The translations under genes were made by a program, and so were the position numbers. A stretch of DNA of 44,101 nucleotides from a virus. Position 1 is the stretch's first letter; each line of letters starts with the position of its first letter. Positions 24,701 to 33,280 of the stretch are shown here, piece by piece. The notes under the pieces are model-generated. The model was given only the letters and a program-made list of their open reading frames with translations, had not been told where the DNA came from and made no database searches. Location: positions 1 to 44,101 of the IMG/VR virus record IMGVR_UViG_3300037541_000077; one strand, 5' to 3'.

Positions 24701-25619
24701 GATAAGCACCTTCTTTATTGTTAGCGATACCATAATCAGCTCGTTCATCAAGGAGTTCTTCCCGACGACCAGCTGATTCAAGCACTTCATCTTCAACAGT
24801 AACCGTTCCGGTTTCCTGTTGCTTTTTGAAGTTAACCGCCTTTTCATCCAAAGGAATAAAACTGGTAGCTTCTTTAGTCTTTTGTGTTGCACGAATCAGT
24901 TTACCTGCACCTACAAGTAGGTCGGTAAAAATACCAAGACCAACGCCTTCGTTGATGTTCTTAGCACGGATTACATCCGGGGAATCACCATCAACAGTAG
25001 CCCAATCATCAGAGATCCAACTAAAGGTTTTAGGGAACATCTTCTTCAGACTACCCTGAAGGTTATCGTCGGTCTCGTTAAGTTTATTGGTAGCATCAAC
25101 AAATGCACCAGAACCCGCTGCAATACCAGCTTCACCTAACCACTTAACCAATGCACTCTTACCCATCTCCCATTTAACCTTGGCGTTAGCAGCTGAAGCA
25201 GCTCCTCCCAAACCACGGGTAATAAAGACAGTAGGGACTACAAAGGAAGAGATCTCACGAGCCGCTTGAAACAGTTCATTCTTAAACTTAGGAATCTTAG
25301 GAAGATCAGGAGTAGGAAGTACGTTGTACAAATCTACTGCCCAATCAACAGCCCCAGTAGGGACTGCTAAGGCACCCTCAGCAATATTTTGAACAAGATT
25401 AGTTGGCTCTTCTTTCTGAGGTTCTTTTTGAGTTTGTGCAGGCTGCTGCATACCAGACTTACCAGTAGCAGTAGCAGTGGATTGCTTGGCAGCTTGTTCG
25501 GCTGCCTGCATGTTCATAACAGTTTGTTCGGACTGAGCCTTTTCTTGAAGCAATTGATTTTTAATATCATCACTCAAAGGCTCATCTTTGGCGTTAAAGT
25601 CCTCGTAAGGATTGTACAT
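21756..25619 (-). CDS. Internal virion protein (T7 gp16-like)
   Basis: 1287 aa, close to T7 gp16 (1318 aa), and in its genome position. The protein is long, helical and without a recognisable catalytic domain; unlike T7 gp16 it has no soluble lytic transglycosylase at its N terminus, that domain being in the preceding protein here. A hydrophobic stretch (VVPTVFITRGLGGAASAA) at about 125-145 may contact membrane. By analogy it would be ejected and form part of the trans-envelope DNA channel. Confidence 0.88.
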   Translation of the reverse strand: MYNPYEDFNAKDEPLSDDIKNQLLQEKAQSEQTVMNMQAAEQAAKQSTATATGKSGMQQPAQTQKEPQKEEPTNLVQNIAEGALAVPTGAVDWAVDLYNVLPTPDLPKIPKFKNELFQAAREISSFVVPTVFITRGLGGAASAANAKVKWEMGKSALVKWLGEAGIAAGSGAFVDATNKLNETDDNLQGSLKKMFPKTFSWISDDWATVDGDSPDVIRAKNINEGVGLGIFTDLLVGAGKLIRATQKTKEATSFIPLDEKAVNFKKQQETGTVTVEDEVLESAGRREELLDERADYGIANNKEGAYLGIHDVFDSDEAGVRGVDSMGVVGAGIDQVRIANNYGTVYGRLRNFLSEPAAKYVLRTSDPATFDEVDDALKQAFDSAGKYKVMLGDEATITYKDVVAEGDNLSKVLLDPRMDVEEMRKVFKEFSDTVDGTERLSVGTKGDIAFAGSLQALRTLRDEYINLDTVRVQGYLATSLAGQVSDLAEGARLMDGTGAIERAQEQILDKIEYLTVVQGRAKQLRGQGLNSLKQIYAHLNEKDYDKVQRMVDSFNETKKATDQEIIDRAKRTADTLRQVSKERPEYLKPLQMAWEFTDGNIDTMAKLNRYVDQSLGDWFPKFFVDGNPEMPNVIVQGMWSNIYNSVLTSVSTPLKAGFANAALLLEKPITVLGGAIVGGDVKTLKRGWYQYSAFADTFQKGLTHMTDVYRKAATDPTSVGYIMRDDLVKKNENTMDILHSYAMASQQRGNEGPMALYHKAEALNDMSNNPWLRFGPNAMTALDGFARAMIANAEVRGRIYDKFIDGGRKLDADGIKKALDDQYNEMFDSSGMITNKAVDYASREIAMNLDSPAVDGLSRLIDQYPAMKPFLMFPRTSVNILDMANKHSPISIFAKEYNEIAYKPLSNFTVDEVESILTKRGLPVDENMMDTFNTLRAEVRGRKAVGTITMMTAGAMFLNGGLRGNGHYDKERNRVRQELGWKPRTYKGWDGKWYSYDGLGPISDFLALTADVMDNFDSITEADLETNINKLGFIISGNLTNKSMLAGIEPMNDVLAGNPAALNRWAASFASSLAPLSGARNELGRLMAPSLRELDMEFTQLLRNRNKFLDVVDSKGALPDKHDWIDGTKVGYPENFFVRAWNAVSPMKVYEGQSAERQFLLDIEYDSRPSFNKSTKGVEYTPKERSELFSLMGQQGYFKNELKRIMQGTDAQVWRDSIKTERGAGSRIDPNQWMNLYRQIDVALDRSKRMAEVQLSNREEVMRRQYEQGLDKAYQQRGVPLLQWQNK

Positions 25620-25622
25620 TTT

Positions 25623-28499
25623 TTACACTTTTGTACCATGTAGGAATTGGAACCGTCTGCCGTCAGGAAGTTCAATGATCATGTGGTCTGTGCCTTCATG
25701 ACCTTTGAATGTATCAACGACTTGTGCTCCGTTTTTCAACCTTACTGGCGTACCAGATGGGGCTGCATAATCAACTCCATATGAACCTCGTGCACGATGA
25801 CGAGCTTCAGTATCAGTCAGAGTTGTACCTTTAGAAAGAGGCTTCCACTTACCATTCACGTTCACTTCAACAAAGCTATCAACTTCATTGGGTTTAATTG
25901 GAACAGAACCAGTAGTAGCAGTAGTGCCTCGTGCAACACGTTTTACATCAAGATGTGGACCCGTAGATCCATATCCAAGGCTGCCAATCTTATAAACAAC
26001 AGAAGGACGCATGGTTGCAGGATCACGCCAAGCTTGACCGTAGCCATACTTAGCAGCAGACTTCAAGACTTTAGGAAGATAGTCCCTATTCTCTTGAGAT
26101 TTACCAATACCACCTAATCCAGCGTTATAAGCTTGAATAGCACGGTTCACATCACCGCCAGTAGCAGCAATCAAACCTTTGAGATGTTTAGCTGCATAGT
26201 TAATGCTAGCTACAGGATCATCATAGTTAACACCAGGATGATACTCCGGCATGATTTGAGCAATGCCCCTAGCACCTGCACTAGATTTAGTCCGACCATA
26301 GATGACATCATCACGCCAACCAGACTCTACTTCAAGAATACCAGTAAGAATTGCAGGATCAATGCCATTGGCCGCTGCAGCCTTCTGTACGGCGTTTCCG
26401 AAGCCTTTAGGTACCACAGCAGCTTGGAAGCTTCCCATGCTGCTCAGAGCCCGTACAGAGCGGTTATACGTGGGTAGACGATTAAGCAGTGCCTGCATCT
26501 GAGTGGACATAGCAGTATTAGCTACTTCCATTGATTGAGGAGTAATCAACGGCCTCATACCTGCAGCATCACGTTGACGGTTGATAACCTCAAGACCACT
26601 GATACCAAGTTCAGATCCCCAGTATTGTGCTTCAAGTGGCATCTTCCATCCAGCTTGACCATAGTTCTCTTCTATTGCAGTGAGTTCTGCAGAATCAAAG
26701 ATAAGACCAGGTTTCTTATTCAGTGAGGATTTACCACCACCAGCAATGGATGAACGAATCTTGTTAAGCTTAAGGTTGATAGCAGCAGAAGTTTTAGCAT
26801 TACCAAGTGAGAAACTAGAGAAGTTACCAGTCCTATCCAAAGCATAACGACCACCAGCATCAAACTCAGTCATCACTTCGGTGACTGCTTGGTTGGCTGC
26901 TTGAGTAACATTCATGCCAGCACCAACGTACTCAGATACCTTGCGGTTGAACTTAGCTTGAAGCTCACCAATCACAAGAGTAGCTATACCACTGGTAGAA
27001 CCGTCAGGAGAAACCTTGACACGAGGATCAGTTTTAACGTGATTCTCGATAGCCTTCAGTTTATCTTTGAATTGACCAGACGTAGAACGTGCACCTTCCT
27101 GTGCTTTAGCAGCAGACATCCATTTGGTTTGAATGTCCCAAGGAGCCTGAGCAACACTTTCAGTAGTAAGAAGGTTTTGCTCAGCAAGCTTTTCAAAACG
27201 ATCATTTAGCTCGTCCTTAGCCCGAGCATCCATACCATAGGTAGATTCAAGGGTTTTAAGATAAGAGCTTTCTTTACCGTACCGATTAAAGAACTCCTGT
27301 TGAGCACCTTTAATGTTTGCTTCAGTAGCTTCGTTGGGATTATCTTGAAAATACTTCTCAAGTACCTGCTCACCTTGTTTGGCTTGCATGTCACGATCAG
27401 CTTCATCAGCAGCAAAGTTAGCACGTGCATTAGCTGCACGTTCCTTATCAAACAATGCAAACTGAGTACCCCAACGAGTACCTACTGTTTGACCAGTTTC
27501 AGGATCAACAGTATTCTTCATTTGATTGTAGTCTTCTAAATCAAGCTGACCAGCCTTATCTAGATTACCAACGTGCTTCCAAAACTCTGCCCATGCCCCA
27601 CGTTTGCCAAGATGGTTGCCACGAGCATCAACAGTAGCGGACATGTTTCGGATCCATGCTAATGGATCACTGGTTCTTTTAAGTTCAGCATCAGCAAGTT
27701 CTCTGATCTTAAAAGATTCATTTTGAGCATACGCAGAACGAGCATCATCAATCAACTCAGAACGAGCCTTACGCATTGCTGGGAATGCGCTTTCATTAAG
27801 GAGAGTTGTGTTGACACCTATAAGACCATACTTTTTGTAGAACTCTGAGTTCAAAGCACGAATAGCTTGTGCTCGCCTAATCGGATCTTCTTGGGTATCT
27901 GCAGGAGTAAAGACTTCACCGTCTTTTGTTTTGAGTTGAAGAGTTCTATTACTTTGCAGTTGCTCAGTCATCCATGGTTTGTACTCAGTACCAGCCTGAT
28001 CAGCCATGGCTCTGGCAAAACCAATCTTTTCGTAGTGACCTAACTTTCTGTATAGGTTGGCTACTTCAAATGGCTCACCTTTGGCAAGCGCATCATCAGC
28101 AACAGCAATAGTAGCTTCGTGATGTAATTTAAGGTTGTTGAGGCTTTCTGTATCCCTTACTTGTTCTTCAAGAGGGGACCCGTATTCTAAGGCTTTATTC
28201 ATGCCTCGTACAATACCAGCCTCAGCATACATAGCTGCACCGGCTTGAACAACCTTACCAAGTGATTCAGAAAATTGAACCACCTTAGCACTTTCTTCTA
28301 GGTTAAGCCTATTAGCCAAGTTTTGAAGTTGTGCAGTTTGCTCAGCAGCTTCACCTTGAATTTTAATGTTAGCAAGTTCTGTTTGTTTATTTTGTTCAAG
28401 CTGAGCGGTTTGATCAGCCAGTTGAATAGGATTAAAACCTTGACGTTCTACTGGGCTTTGATAACCTTGTTGTAGTTGTAATTCTTTAGATAGTGCCAT
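25623..28499 (-). CDS. Internal virion protein with lytic transglycosylase domain (T7 gp15-like position)
   Basis: 958 aa. Residues 1-690 are helical and gp15-like. Residues about 702-815 form an SLT domain: GIDPAILTGILEVESGW with the catalytic Glu, GARGIAQIMP and AIQAYNAGLGGI are typical. The last 120 residues resemble an M23 peptidase (GPHLDVKR, GVDYAAPSGTPV, RRFQFLHG), but the first metal His expected before GxD reads Tyr, so activity is doubtful. Role: local opening of peptidoglycan during DNA ejection. ATG overlaps the preceding stop by 1 nt. Confidence 0.88.
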   Translation of the reverse strand: MALSKELQLQQGYQSPVERQGFNPIQLADQTAQLEQNKQTELANIKIQGEAAEQTAQLQNLANRLNLEESAKVVQFSESLGKVVQAGAAMYAEAGIVRGMNKALEYGSPLEEQVRDTESLNNLKLHHEATIAVADDALAKGEPFEVANLYRKLGHYEKIGFARAMADQAGTEYKPWMTEQLQSNRTLQLKTKDGEVFTPADTQEDPIRRAQAIRALNSEFYKKYGLIGVNTTLLNESAFPAMRKARSELIDDARSAYAQNESFKIRELADAELKRTSDPLAWIRNMSATVDARGNHLGKRGAWAEFWKHVGNLDKAGQLDLEDYNQMKNTVDPETGQTVGTRWGTQFALFDKERAANARANFAADEADRDMQAKQGEQVLEKYFQDNPNEATEANIKGAQQEFFNRYGKESSYLKTLESTYGMDARAKDELNDRFEKLAEQNLLTTESVAQAPWDIQTKWMSAAKAQEGARSTSGQFKDKLKAIENHVKTDPRVKVSPDGSTSGIATLVIGELQAKFNRKVSEYVGAGMNVTQAANQAVTEVMTEFDAGGRYALDRTGNFSSFSLGNAKTSAAINLKLNKIRSSIAGGGKSSLNKKPGLIFDSAELTAIEENYGQAGWKMPLEAQYWGSELGISGLEVINRQRDAAGMRPLITPQSMEVANTAMSTQMQALLNRLPTYNRSVRALSSMGSFQAAVVPKGFGNAVQKAAAANGIDPAILTGILEVESGWRDDVIYGRTKSSAGARGIAQIMPEYHPGVNYDDPVASINYAAKHLKGLIAATGGDVNRAIQAYNAGLGGIGKSQENRDYLPKVLKSAAKYGYGQAWRDPATMRPSVVYKIGSLGYGSTGPHLDVKRVARGTTATTGSVPIKPNEVDSFVEVNVNGKWKPLSKGTTLTDTEARHRARGSYGVDYAAPSGTPVRLKNGAQVVDTFKGHEGTDHMIIELPDGRRFQFLHGTKV

Positions 28500-29230
28500 T
28501 AACCAAACCCAACTGTACTGCTTAACTTAAATCCACTGCCGCCGCCACTTTTACCAAAAGGAGATCCACCGGAGAAGAAACTTGCTGTACCACCAGCCAA
28601 AGCATTAGCAATCGTCAAGTTAGCATTAGGTTGGAATGGTTGAGATGGCATTGCTATTGGTTCAAATATTTGTAGTTCTGGAAGAATACCAAGATCACCG
28701 TAAGCACCAAAAACAGACTGAGTTGCTTGTCGCCCAAGTGCTTGTTTGGTTCGACCAGCTTGGCCAACAACACCTGCTAACCTTTCAGCTTCCATTGCTG
28801 CATTACGTCCAAATGCACCAAGAGTTCCAAGTACATCAGCACGCTGACGAGAGCGGCTTGTCCCTTCAAAGGCAGCTCGATTATAACCTACTGCCTGGGA
28901 AAGTGCTGTTAGTTGTGCTTGCCTAGAATAAGCAGATTGAGCAAATGCTTGCCCCAATTCACGTTGAATGTCCTCACCAGCACGTTGATAATCTTCTTGA
29001 ATAAAATCAAGGTTCTTTTGAAACCGACCTGTTTGGTAACCGTATATGTCAGCAGTGCGTTTATTAGACGCGGAAATCAAACGCATGTTTAATGCATTTT
29101 GACGCTGAACACTTTCTTTTTCGGCTTCGTATTGTTGCTTACGTTGAGCACTTTCTTGGCTAGCACCAAACAGTGATTGACCGATGCTCAACGCTCCCAT
29201 AATACTGGCGCTTATCGGTTCAAATGCCAT
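28499..29230 (-). CDS. Internal virion protein (T7 gp14-like)
   Basis: 243 aa; T7 gp14 is 196 aa. N-terminal ISASIMGALSIGQSLFGAS is a hydrophobic, membrane-seeking segment, followed by a long helix region rich in Gln, Arg and Ala (EKESVQRQNALNMRLISAS) and a Gly/Ser/Phe-rich tail (GTASFFSGGSPFGKSGGG). By analogy with T7 it is ejected into the outer membrane during infection. It sits between gp13-like and gp15-like genes with short overlaps, as in T7. Confidence 0.82.
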   Translation of the reverse strand: MAFEPISASIMGALSIGQSLFGASQESAQRKQQYEAEKESVQRQNALNMRLISASNKRTADIYGYQTGRFQKNLDFIQEDYQRAGEDIQRELGQAFAQSAYSRQAQLTALSQAVGYNRAAFEGTSRSRQRADVLGTLGAFGRNAAMEAERLAGVVGQAGRTKQALGRQATQSVFGAYGDLGILPELQIFEPIAMPSQPFQPNANLTIANALAGGTASFFSGGSPFGKSGGGSGFKLSSTVGFG

Positions 29231-29672
29231 AATTTACCTTTGCAAATTCCACGTAATAGATGTTTCTTGTGTCGCACAGAACGACGTTAATAACCTTGAA
29301 ACCAATAAGTCTCAAGAACTTTCTTAGATTATTGTTCTGAATATCTACTCGGTTCCAAAGCATTGGTCCCAAAGTTTTAACAAACTCTCTAGCATATTTG
29401 ATAAATGATTTAGGGTGTCTACGGATTTCATGTGTCATGTTCATCCATATGCACCCATAATCATCAACACCAAATAACGCAGCAGGTTTGTTGTCGGGAC
29501 TAATAAGAAGAAAAGTTTTACTATAAAGAGTATCAGCAGCCATACAGAGGACTGGATGAATACCAGCCCTTGCAAAGTCTTCGATACCTTCTTCCAATAG
29601 ATCCTTTGCTATCACAGGTACATCTTCTAAGGTTGCAGGTCTGACGCTGAACCCGTGGGTGGAATTGCTCAA
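29220..29672 (-). CDS. Internal/assembly protein with GNAT-like fold (T7 gp13-like)
   Basis: 150 aa; T7 gp13 is 138 aa. Pattern SVRPATLEDVPVIAKDLLEE, PAALFGVDDYG, and NNLRKFLRLIGFKVI corresponds to an acetyltransferase-like fold, as in gp13, where no enzymatic activity is established. The start codon is TTG at 29672, chosen because a strong AGGAGG lies 6 nt upstream and the next in-frame ATG would remove 44 residues. It begins 3 nt after the tail tube B gene. Confidence 0.8.
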   Translation of the reverse strand: MSNSTHGFSVRPATLEDVPVIAKDLLEEGIEDFARAGIHPVLCMAADTLYSKTFLLISPDNKPAALFGVDDYGCIWMNMTHEIRRHPKSFIKYAREFVKTLGPMLWNRVDIQNNNLRKFLRLIGFKVINVVLCDTRNIYYVEFAKVNYGI

Positions 29673-29674
29673 GG

Positions 29675-32605
29675 TTAACCTCCTCGATAGAAACGGCTGC
29701 TGTATTTACCTTCCCAGGTAATATCTAAAATACTCACTGGAAATGGTGTGTTTCCAATGATTCTAATAGAGGTGTTTCTGTTACGTTGGTAAATAGGAAC
29801 AATGTGAACAGAACCCGAGGAAAGGTTAACGTTATTTAGTACGTAAGTGTTCGGTAGGGTGGTAGACACTACGTTTTCCCAGGTAGGAATACCTGTTAAA
29901 TCAATTTCATATGTCACAGGACCGCTAAGTCCGGTGGCAACGTTAATACGGTGAAGGACCAAATCAGCTGTTTGATCACTGCTGACAAAACTCCCTTCGT
30001 TTTTAGTGATGTAGAACGTTGGAAGTTCTAATGACATTTCGTATTGGTAACCAATGATTAGGTCACGACCACGATAATCACCAGTAATATCTGCATAGTA
30101 AGCACCCGTTGTACCTGCAACAGTAGGTTCTAACACAGCACCAACGGACTGACTAGAAGTAACATTACTACCTCCAATATAACCTCCAAGTGCTACAACA
30201 ACAAGGGTTTTACCAGCTACAGTGTTGTAGGGTAGAAACACTCGTGTTGTATCAGTACCAGAGTTATAAGTACGATATGGATTGACAGACCAATAGTCCA
30301 AGAACACATCAGTCCTCTCTCCAGTGGGAAGAGTTAAGAACCCTTCGTCACTAGATTGCCTAAGGTTAAAGGATTGAACCTCAACATTAGTTCCGTTAGC
30401 AACTACAGTATAGTAAGTGCTTTGATCAAAGAACTGATCTAGCAGAGTGCCAGTGAGATTCCATTTATACCAAGATGCAATTCTTTTTTCAGATAGCTGT
30501 AGGAATCTGTATTGATAGATAGTACTGCTACCAATAGTTCCCAGCGACATAATAGATGCAGCTGCAGATGAAATGAAATGATCAATAGTACTTGGAATTA
30601 ATTCTGGAATGTTGAGTGTTAACTCTTCAGCCAAAGGAGGACTATCGTTTCGAATATCAAGCAGATTAAACACCTTTGTGTAAAGAGGTGTCTTAGCGAT
30701 AAAGTTGGTAGAAATACCTGTAGACACAGCCTCAATATCGGGATCACACTCATATGACGCCATAGTGTTAATCTTGGCTGTTTTTGGACTCAGGATGTCA
30801 GAGTCAGTGCTAAGCAAGAATTGCTCAGTATCCCCAAACAGGATCAAACCAACAGCAGTTGGACGTACATAATGCAGGGTAACAGGCTTAGCAGTAGATG
30901 CCGAAATATCAATCGGATCATCATCTGTAGCTGTAAGAGCAGTTGTATTGAAGAAGTTGAACAGGTCACCTGCTCTGCTCATCGTGACTGTTTCATTAGA
31001 CAAGAAACCAAGCCTATTCCGATAAAGGAACATATGTTTGATTTGTGAGCCAACAAAACTTGGATCTGGGTTGGTATTAAGGTCACCAATAACTCTTTCA
31101 TCCCAAGTTATAGGTCCATAAGTAAATGATCCATCAGATTGACGTACCAGTTGGTGAGGCATAGTCAAAGGATCAAACTTATAAGTAATACCAGGACCAA
31201 CAGTTTCTTCCCAGGTACCAACACCATACGTTGCATTTGAGGAAGCATTAAACTGCAACCACATGTCATCAACTTCTACATCACCAGAGTTGACAACTTT
31301 TACAACGTAACCATCTTTAGCTTGGCTAGGGAGTGCGGAGACTGTAGCTACAGTATCTTGGAATGCATATAAAGCATCTTCGGAAGGACCACCAACTGCT
31401 TCAATTGCAAAGGCAGCAGTACAACTAATGTAGATACCAGCGCCAACACGAATAGCAGTATAAGTCTTACCACCAAAAGTTTGGTTATGAATGTCACCAA
31501 CAAGGTCGTTAAGAATTTGATCTACATCACCACCAGAACCAGCATTATATGTAGCACGAATAGTGCCATCAAGTTTGATTTGATAGTGACCTGTACCAAC
31601 GATTGACAGAACTACAAAGGCTTGATGTGGAAGTGCAGCTGTAGTAGTCGCATCCATAGCTACCGTCTTACCTTTATTCAAGATAAACGTGTAGTCGTTA
31701 AGAGTTAAAACTTCAATATCCTCAGGACTAGCATCCTTAAGATAAGCATTAGCAGGTACAGTAGTAATAGCGCAGTTAGCTACTTGGGTGTTATACAAAC
31801 CAAGCTTAGTTGCTTCGTCAGTAACAGCATTGTCGTAGTTAGTCTGTGCTGTATTCATAGCAGCAAGGGCTGCAGACAGCTGACCTGCTGTATGAGTAGC
31901 AGCTACTGTACGGATCGCTGTAAAGACCCTGTAGCCATCTGCAGCAAGCTTTGGATGCTCATCGGTACGTTCGGTACCAAGAGTATATCCAGCGGGCAAG
32001 GAGACGCTTGTAGACACCACTGTGTCGGCATTCTTTACCGTATAAAGACCTGCAGCATTTTTGATGATGCCAGAGTACAGGTAAACCTCATAAAAAGAAT
32101 TAGGTTCAGATGGAGGAGTGTAGTTGTACTTTACACTGAACAGTTCTTCTGTGGTGGCGTTCTGACCCTCAAGAGCTTCAGCATAAGTTGATTGAGCTGT
32201 GTTCAATGCAGTAAGTCTGGTTTTAGTTAGAGCTACTGCTGTATTATAATTAGCCAATGTACTTTTTACATTAGCTATAACACATCCTCCAGGAACACCT
32301 GTGTTGCTCCCCATGTTTACTGCACGTGGAGAACCATCAACTAGACTCCAAATACGAAATATGTTATTTGCATATTGAGCAACATATTTCTCACTAGCAT
32401 CCCTAAGAATCGAAAACCAACGACCAGTGGTGCTAGCGTTTGTCAACGACTCAATGTATTCACCACCAGGACGCTTCAACATACCCAACGCAAAGTCAGG
32501 TAGTGTATTCACAGCATCTCGGACTTGACCGGGGAACTTCCTGCTATCAGGTTGTTGAGAGATACCAAGAAATAGGTTTGGGATTCTCTGGGAAATTGTA
32601 CTCAT
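29675..32605 (-). CDS. Tail tubular protein B / nozzle (T7 gp12-like)
   Basis: 976 aa versus 794 aa in T7 gp12. The start SQRIPNLFLGISQQPDSRKF and the middle GSQIKHMFLYRNRLGFLSNE with DDDPIDISAS are characteristic gp12 stretches. Extra length comes largely from residues about 112-278, where two helical segments sharing the phrase NTAQ (LTALNTAQSTYAEA and LAAMNTAQTNYDNA) flank a small beta-rich unit. It forms the tail nozzle below the gp11 ring. Overlaps the tail tube A gene by 4 nt. Confidence 0.93.
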   Translation of the reverse strand: MSTISQRIPNLFLGISQQPDSRKFPGQVRDAVNTLPDFALGMLKRPGGEYIESLTNASTTGRWFSILRDASEKYVAQYANNIFRIWSLVDGSPRAVNMGSNTGVPGGCVIANVKSTLANYNTAVALTKTRLTALNTAQSTYAEALEGQNATTEELFSVKYNYTPPSEPNSFYEVYLYSGIIKNAAGLYTVKNADTVVSTSVSLPAGYTLGTERTDEHPKLAADGYRVFTAIRTVAATHTAGQLSAALAAMNTAQTNYDNAVTDEATKLGLYNTQVANCAITTVPANAYLKDASPEDIEVLTLNDYTFILNKGKTVAMDATTTAALPHQAFVVLSIVGTGHYQIKLDGTIRATYNAGSGGDVDQILNDLVGDIHNQTFGGKTYTAIRVGAGIYISCTAAFAIEAVGGPSEDALYAFQDTVATVSALPSQAKDGYVVKVVNSGDVEVDDMWLQFNASSNATYGVGTWEETVGPGITYKFDPLTMPHQLVRQSDGSFTYGPITWDERVIGDLNTNPDPSFVGSQIKHMFLYRNRLGFLSNETVTMSRAGDLFNFFNTTALTATDDDPIDISASTAKPVTLHYVRPTAVGLILFGDTEQFLLSTDSDILSPKTAKINTMASYECDPDIEAVSTGISTNFIAKTPLYTKVFNLLDIRNDSPPLAEELTLNIPELIPSTIDHFISSAAASIMSLGTIGSSTIYQYRFLQLSEKRIASWYKWNLTGTLLDQFFDQSTYYTVVANGTNVEVQSFNLRQSSDEGFLTLPTGERTDVFLDYWSVNPYRTYNSGTDTTRVFLPYNTVAGKTLVVVALGGYIGGSNVTSSQSVGAVLEPTVAGTTGAYYADITGDYRGRDLIIGYQYEMSLELPTFYITKNEGSFVSSDQTADLVLHRINVATGLSGPVTYEIDLTGIPTWENVVSTTLPNTYVLNNVNLSSGSVHIVPIYQRNRNTSIRIIGNTPFPVSILDITWEGKYSSRFYRGG

Positions 32606-33219
32606 CGCATCAAAGCTTGGTAAGGTTGATAGCTTGTGTAATAGTTATGACCGTTTTTAAAGCCAAACATCGAATAGTCACCTTGGTTACATTCGTATTC
32701 CAAAGCACCAGCTCGTGTAAGGATTTCTTGTTCAGCCAGAAGCTTGTTGATTTCTTGATCACCAATCAGTTTGGTAGCACACATTCGTGCAGATCGTGCA
32801 GTGATGTACGCTTGAATAGCAGGAGGTACATCAGTGAAATCAAAGTACCAAACCAGATCAACGTGAATAGTCTCAGTGAATTGGTAAGTATGGTTAAGTC
32901 GGTCATACAACTTACCGCTACGACGAACCAGATCGTAATCGTTTTTATGTTTATCTACATTTGCATCCATCTGTAGAACGTTGTACGGATAGGCAATCTC
33001 ATTGGTTGTTGAATCTGGAATCATTTCATAATCCAGTTCAGTATTAAAGATCCAACCTTCTGATTGTACCTGCTTGTTTATTTCACGAAGTGTGTTAAGG
33101 ACAATAGATACCTCAGGATTCTGAAGATCCAAGGTGGCGACAGGAGCCTGTCCCACTGAGCTAAGTATTTGATTTACAGCATCCAGTTCGGTGGACACAG
33201 CATAAGTAGGAAAGGGCAT
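32602..33219 (-). CDS. Tail tubular protein A (T7 gp11-like)
   Basis: 205 aa; T7 gp11 is 196 aa. Starts with the typical ELDAVNQILSSVGQAPV, then IVLNTLREINKQVQSEGWIF and the C-terminal ITARSARMCATKLIGDQE. It forms the ring between portal and nozzle and binds the tail fibres. It starts 26 nt after the terminator of the capsid gene, so its transcription depends on read-through or on an unseen promoter. Confidence 0.95.
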   Translation of the reverse strand: MPFPTYAVSTELDAVNQILSSVGQAPVATLDLQNPEVSIVLNTLREINKQVQSEGWIFNTELDYEMIPDSTTNEIAYPYNVLQMDANVDKHKNDYDLVRRSGKLYDRLNHTYQFTETIHVDLVWYFDFTDVPPAIQAYITARSARMCATKLIGDQEINKLLAEQEILTRAGALEYECNQGDYSMFGFKNGHNYYTSYQPYQALMR

Positions 33220-33236
33220 CTCTGTTCACAAAGAAT

Positions 33237-33262
33237 AAAAAAAAGGGGAGCCGAAGCTCCCC
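33237..33262 (-). terminator. Rho-independent terminator after the major capsid gene
   Basis: Minus strand GGGGAGC, tetraloop TTCG, GCTCCCC followed by TTTTTTTT: seven perfect pairs closed by a very stable UUCG loop. It corresponds in position to T-phi of T7 behind gene 10. Confidence 0.92.
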
Positions 33263-33280
33263 CAGGATTGATTGTTAAAA

